Assembly: GCA_046704565.1 (NCBI GenBank)
Contig: JBJKRP010000293.1
Location: 1-15,850, forward strand
Direction of reading: 5' to 3'
DNA length: 15,850 nucleotides
Source: FEN-1297 sp046704565
Lineage (GTDB): Bacteria; Bacteroidota; Ignavibacteria; Ignavibacteriales; Ignavibacteriaceae
Shown here: piece after piece, positions 12,917-15,850 of the stretch
Position numbering within the stretch: position 1 is the first letter of the stretch
Layout: every line of letters begins with the position of its first letter
Program-made: the position numbers and the translations under genes
Notes under the pieces: model-generated
Databases searched by the model: none
The model's input: the letters and a program-made list of their open reading frames with translations, nothing else
What the model was told of the DNA's origin: nothing

Positions 12917-14037
12917 TGGAACAGACGAAAGCAAAAACCGGAACCAGCAAAAGCAATAACCAGGCGTTATTGATGAAAGGCAATGAAGCCCTTGCCGAGG
13001 CTGCAATACGCGCCGGCATTGATGCTTATTTCGGTTACCCGATTACTCCTCAGTCGGAAATTTTAGAATACTTTACTGCAGAGATGCCGAAGCGCCATGG
13101 AATAGTTCTTCAGGCAGAAAGTGAGCTTGCTGCGATAAACATGATTTACGGCGCAGCGGGAGCCGGCGGAAGAGTAATGACTTCATCCTCGAGCCCGGGT
13201 ATTAGTTTAATGCAGGAAGGAATTTCTTATATAGCCTCCGCGCAATTACCCTGTTTAATAGTAAACGTAAACAGAGGTGGTCCGGGGCTTGGAACTATTC
13301 AGCCCTCTCAGAGCGATTATTTCCAGGCTACCAAAGGCGGCGGTCACGGGGACTATCATCTAATTGTCCTTGCACCCGCATCTGTTCAGGAGATGGCGGA
13401 CTTCGTGTTCGACGCCTTCCGCCTGGCTGAAAAGTACAGATGCCCGGCAATGATATTAGCCGACGGCGCTCTCGGTCAGATGATGGAAAAGGTAGTTCTT
13501 CCGGAAGAGGGTTCGCTCCCTAAAACGGAAAAACCTTGGGCGACCGTAGGAAAACCGGCAACGCGGGAGAGAAATATTATTACTTCTCTCTTCATTGATC
13601 CGGAAAAAATGGAGGAAATAAATAAACAACTTCAGGGAAAATATAAACTAATAGAGGATGAGGTTAGATTTGAGGAGATTGCCTTAGACGATGCTGAAAT
13701 TGCCCTTGTAGCATTTGGTCTTTCTGCTCGCGTCTGTCAAAAGGCAGTCGATATTTCTAGAGAAAAGGGATTTCGGGTCGGATTGTTGCGACCAATAACT
13801 TTATATCCCTTCCCGAAACAGGCAGTCTCCAATCTAGCTGATAAAGTAAATTTCTTTTTAGTTGTTGAAATGAATGCAGGTCAAATGGTAGAAGATGTTG
13901 AGCTTGCTGTTAAAGGCAAGCGACCGGTCTTCTTTACAGGAAGAATGGGTGGAATGATTCCAACCCCCGAAGACGTTGCCGCGGAAATCGAAAGATTGGT
14001 TAAGTCTTTAAATTTAATTGAAGCGAGTGAAGGATAA
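12916..14037 (+). CDS. korA: 2-oxoacid:ferredoxin oxidoreductase alpha subunit (KorA/VorB type)
   Basis: Start chosen at 12916 (373 aa), since AAGGCGGTG precedes this ATG and it overlaps the korD stop as TAATG. The longer frame from 12853 would lie inside korD. The signature LLMKGNEALAEAAIRAGIDAYFGYPITPQSEILEYF (18-53) is the pyrimidine-binding domain of the family. QAESELAAINMIYGAAGAGGRVMTSSSSPGISLMQEG follows, and a transketolase-C-like domain begins near 255. The complex decarboxylates a 2-oxoacid with CoA and ferredoxin. KorA (2-oxoglutarate) and VorB (3-methyl-2-oxobutanoate) proteins are very similar, and databases use both names for such sequences. 2-Oxoglutarate is the likelier substrate in a KorDABC layout, but this is unproven. 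Confidence 0.92.
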   Translation: MEQTKAKTGTSKSNNQALLMKGNEALAEAAIRAGIDAYFGYPITPQSEILEYFTAEMPKRHGIVLQAESELAAINMIYGAAGAGGRVMTSSSSPGISLMQEGISYIASAQLPCLIVNVNRGGPGLGTIQPSQSDYFQATKGGGHGDYHLIVLAPASVQEMADFVFDAFRLAEKYRCPAMILADGALGQMMEKVVLPEEGSLPKTEKPWATVGKPATRERNIITSLFIDPEKMEEINKQLQGKYKLIEDEVRFEEIALDDAEIALVAFGLSARVCQKAVDISREKGFRVGLLRPITLYPFPKQAVSNLADKVNFFLVVEMNAGQMVEDVELAVKGKRPVFFTGRMGGMIPTPEDVAAEIERLVKSLNLIEASEG

Positions 14038-14040
14038 GCC

Positions 14041-14832
14041 ATGCATGAAGAAGTTCTTACAAACGGATATGAGCTGGTTTATAAAAAGCCTTCTACATTA
14101 ACTTCGAAGCCGTACCATTATTGTCCCGGCTGCGGGCACAGCGTCGTTCATCGTTTGCTGATGGAAGTGGTTGAAGAAAAAGGAATACAGGAAGATACAA
14201 TCGGCGTAGCTCCCGTAGGATGCTCTGTCTTTGCTTATGATTATATGGATATCGACATGCAGGAAGCCGCTCACGGAAGAGCGAGCGCTGTTGCTACCGG
14301 CGTAAAAAGAATTCATCCTGATAAGTATGTTTTCTCTTATCAAGGAGACGGAGACTTAGCCGCTATCGGAACTGCGGAAACACTTCACACTGTTAACCGC
14401 GGAGAAAATATTCTGATTGTCTTTATAAACAATGCGATTTACGGAATGACAGGCGGACAGATGGCGCCAACAACTTTGCTCAAGCAGGTTACTTCCACTA
14501 CTCCTTACGGAAGAGAGCATGAGCAAATGGGTTATCCTTTAAAGATTACCGAATTGTTAGCTGAGCTTCCCGGAGCATACTTTGTAACAAGACATGCAGT
14601 GCATACTGTTAATGCGGTAAGAAGGCTGAAGAAGGCGATTGAGAAATCATTCGAGTACCAGAAGCTTAACCGCGGCACCTGTTTTATCGAAGTTGTTTCA
14701 AACTGTCCTTCGGGATGGAAGATGACTCCGCTTGAAAGCAATAAGTGGCTAGAAGATAATATGTTTCCTTTTTATCCACTTGGAGATTTAAAGGTACCTT
14801 CAGAATTGATCGCTTCGCGAAAAGATAAATAA
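14041..14832 (+). CDS. korB: 2-oxoacid:ferredoxin oxidoreductase beta subunit, TPP-binding
   Basis: 263 residues. The CPGCGHSVVHRLL segment (28-40) is the start of the beta subunit in 2-oxoglutarate and related enzymes. The TPP motif begins GDGDLAAIGTAETLHTVNRG (102-121) and continues FINNAIYGMTGGQMAPTT (128-145), where GDG and NN coordinate Mg-TPP; the diphosphate region is complete. Additional cysteines (C28, C31, C61 and C at about 222 in SNCPSGW) are consistent with the one [4Fe-4S] cluster bound by this subunit in related enzymes. It starts 3 nt after korA. Together with korA it forms the catalytic core, which in an organism with a reductive TCA cycle could also run in the CO2-fixing direction (inference). 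Confidence 0.94.
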   Translation: MHEEVLTNGYELVYKKPSTLTSKPYHYCPGCGHSVVHRLLMEVVEEKGIQEDTIGVAPVGCSVFAYDYMDIDMQEAAHGRASAVATGVKRIHPDKYVFSYQGDGDLAAIGTAETLHTVNRGENILIVFINNAIYGMTGGQMAPTTLLKQVTSTTPYGREHEQMGYPLKITELLAELPGAYFVTRHAVHTVNAVRRLKKAIEKSFEYQKLNRGTCFIEVVSNCPSGWKMTPLESNKWLEDNMFPFYPLGDLKVPSELIASRKDK

Positions 14833-14855
14833 GATTGAAGCCGAAGGAATTTAAA

Positions 14856-15437
14856 ATGCATAAACCACATGAAATAATTTTTGCCGGGTTCGGAGGACAG
14901 GGAGTCCTTTCGATGGGACAGATTATCGCCTACTCCGCAATGATTGAAGAAAAGGAAATAAGCTGGATGCCTTCGTACGGACCCGAGATGCGCGGCGGTA
15001 CTGCAAACTGCATCGTTATTGTTTCACCTGAAAGAATAAGCTCGCCGATAATTGCAAGATTCGATTCGGCGATTGTTCTCAACCAGCCGTCGATGGATAA
15101 GTTTGAGCATGCGGTAAAGCCTGGCGGACTTTTGATGTATGAGCAGTCGACAATTATAAATCCGCCGACAAGAACAGATATAGAAGTTATCGGCGTACCT
15201 GCAAACGAAGAAGCACAGAAGCTTGGCAAGAAGCAGGTAGCAAATATGATATTAGTCGGAGCCTTCCTTGAGAAGCGTCCGATAGTAAAAATAGAAAATA
15301 TTATTAAAGCATTGAAGAAAGTATTGCCTGAAAGACATCATCATTTAATCCCGTTAAATGAAAAAGCTCTTTCGGTTGGAGGCAATATAGTCAAAGAATT
15401 GAGTAAGTATGGAAAGAAGGTTGAACAGACAATATAA
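14856..15437 (+). CDS. korC: 2-oxoacid:ferredoxin oxidoreductase gamma subunit
   Basis: 193 residues from the ATG at 14856, chosen because AAGGAA lies about 8 nt upstream; the open frame from TTG at 14835 adds seven unlikely residues. The sequence HEIIFAGFGGQGVLSMGQIIAYSAM (5-29) is the gamma-domain signature, followed by SWMPSYGPEMRGGTANCIVIVS and NQPSMDKFEHAVKPGG. This subunit binds the CoA substrate region in related enzymes and completes the complex. 23 nt after korB. Last of the four kor genes. It ends ERHHHLIPLNEKALSVGGNIVKEL, as usual for the family. Confidence 0.94.
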   Translation: MHKPHEIIFAGFGGQGVLSMGQIIAYSAMIEEKEISWMPSYGPEMRGGTANCIVIVSPERISSPIIARFDSAIVLNQPSMDKFEHAVKPGGLLMYEQSTIINPPTRTDIEVIGVPANEEAQKLGKKQVANMILVGAFLEKRPIVKIENIIKALKKVLPERHHHLIPLNEKALSVGGNIVKELSKYGKKVEQTI

Positions 15438-15468
15438 ATAATTTGTTCGCAAGGTATAAGAGGTTTAT

Positions 15469-15738
15469 ATGAAAGAGAATGAAGTAAAATGTGTGCACGC
15501 ATGCAAAAATACATGCGCAATGCTGAATGAAGCCTTAAGGAAGGAAGCGGCAATCGTCCGCTTTTACGAAGGCATGCTCGATGACTGCAACCTGCCGGAG
15601 GTAAGAAGCTTCATTACCGAGACAGTTGAAGAAAAGAGGAAAGGGATACTCAAAATTATTCAGAAGCTGAACGAAATACATGCCCGCTCACAGGTTATTG
15701 ACGGTATGATTTCAAGCTTTAACAATATTGACGGATAG
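15469..15738 (+). CDS. small cysteine-containing helical protein of unknown function
   Basis: 89 residues. The N-terminus has three Cys in CVHACKNTC (8-16) and a fourth in DDCNLP (40). The rest is predicted to be two long amphipathic helices (about 18-37, ALRKEAAIVRFYEGML, and 43-80, EVRSFITETVEEKRKGILKIIQKLNEIHARS). Two helices with conserved-looking Glu and His recall half of a ferritin-like bundle, but the ExxH metal motif is not seen, so I do not claim it. GAGG with a 7-nt spacer supports the ATG at 15469. It lies 31 nt after korC in the same direction and may be co-transcribed. The Cys cluster could bind metal or be redox-active (inference). Confidence 0.68.
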   Translation: MKENEVKCVHACKNTCAMLNEALRKEAAIVRFYEGMLDDCNLPEVRSFITETVEEKRKGILKIIQKLNEIHARSQVIDGMISSFNNIDG

Positions 15739-15812
15739 ATTTTAATATCTCCCGGAAATCCCTTCCAATCATCGACCATTCGGTTCTTGTCCAGCTAAAT
15801 ATATTTTTAAGT

Positions 15813-15845
15813 GTTAAATTGTTTAATTGCTGTAAACAATTTAAC
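15813..15845. repeat. perfect 13-bp inverted repeat at right edge
   Basis: GTTAAATTGTTTA (15813-15825), loop ATTGCTG, TAAACAATTTAAC (15833-15845). It lies 75 bp after the last gene and is AT-rich. It may be the terminator of the kor operon or an operator for a gene beyond the window. No T run follows within the window. Confidence 0.6.
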
Positions 15846-15850
15846 AATTG

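Noticed and set aside
14835..14855. TTG start for korC
   Set aside because: ATG at 14856 has AAGGAA at proper distance and fits the family N-terminus.

Overview
The window looks like a piece of chromosome from a bacterium of the Bacteroidota/Chlorobi side of the tree, most plausibly an Ignavibacteria-type organism. This rests on moderate GC, AT-rich intergenic DNA, a promoter upstream of the histidine genes that matches the Bacteroidota TTTG / TAnnTTTG form exactly, a KorDABC-type 2-oxoacid:ferredoxin oxidoreductase operon, and the overall protein flavour. The lineage is an inference, since there is no rRNA or marker gene here.

Layout. (1) Positions 1-3440, minus strand: a histidine operon, hisG-hisD-hisC and then a gene that starts at the window edge. 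It is preceded by a complete transcription-attenuation region: promoter, 30-codon leader peptide with four consecutive His codons, overlapping alternative hairpins and an intrinsic terminator just before hisG. (2) 3674-3952, plus: a SemiSWEET-type small sugar transporter. (3) 3953-4468: non-coding DNA with a degenerate 21-bp tandem array (at least 12 units in strict 21-bp phase) and a perfect 13-bp hairpin, lying between convergent genes. (4) 4469-5311, minus: an ECF sigma factor with a TTG start, coupled to a small two-helix membrane protein. A structured non-coding stretch lies upstream. (5) 5563-6060, minus: a YtxH-like membrane-anchored protein.

(6) 6161-10106, minus: the least explained part, a run of seven closely spaced genes. 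In order of transcription they encode a four-helix membrane protein with a C-terminal carboxypeptidase-regulatory-like domain; a lysozyme-like plus peptidoglycan-binding protein without signal peptide, translationally coupled to it; a coiled-coil lipoprotein; a 49-residue proline-rich peptide; two tandem paralogues of exactly equal length, about 45 % identical; and a short secreted protein. Together they suggest an envelope-associated or lysis-like module of unknown purpose. No phage structural genes are visible.

(7) 10357-11345, minus: a DoxX-family membrane protein and a YccU-type CoA-binding protein. (8) 11465-12445, plus: a zinc-free quinone oxidoreductase of the MDR family, divergent from the CoA-binding gene. 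(9) 12680-15738, plus: korD-korA-korB-korC, encoding a four-subunit TPP/Fe-S 2-oxoacid:ferredoxin oxidoreductase, followed by a small cysteine-containing helical protein. A perfect 13-bp inverted repeat lies at the right edge.

The strongest non-gene finding is the his attenuator, which can be followed base by base. The strongest candidates for something undescribed are the 6161-10106 gene cassette and the 21-bp tandem array.
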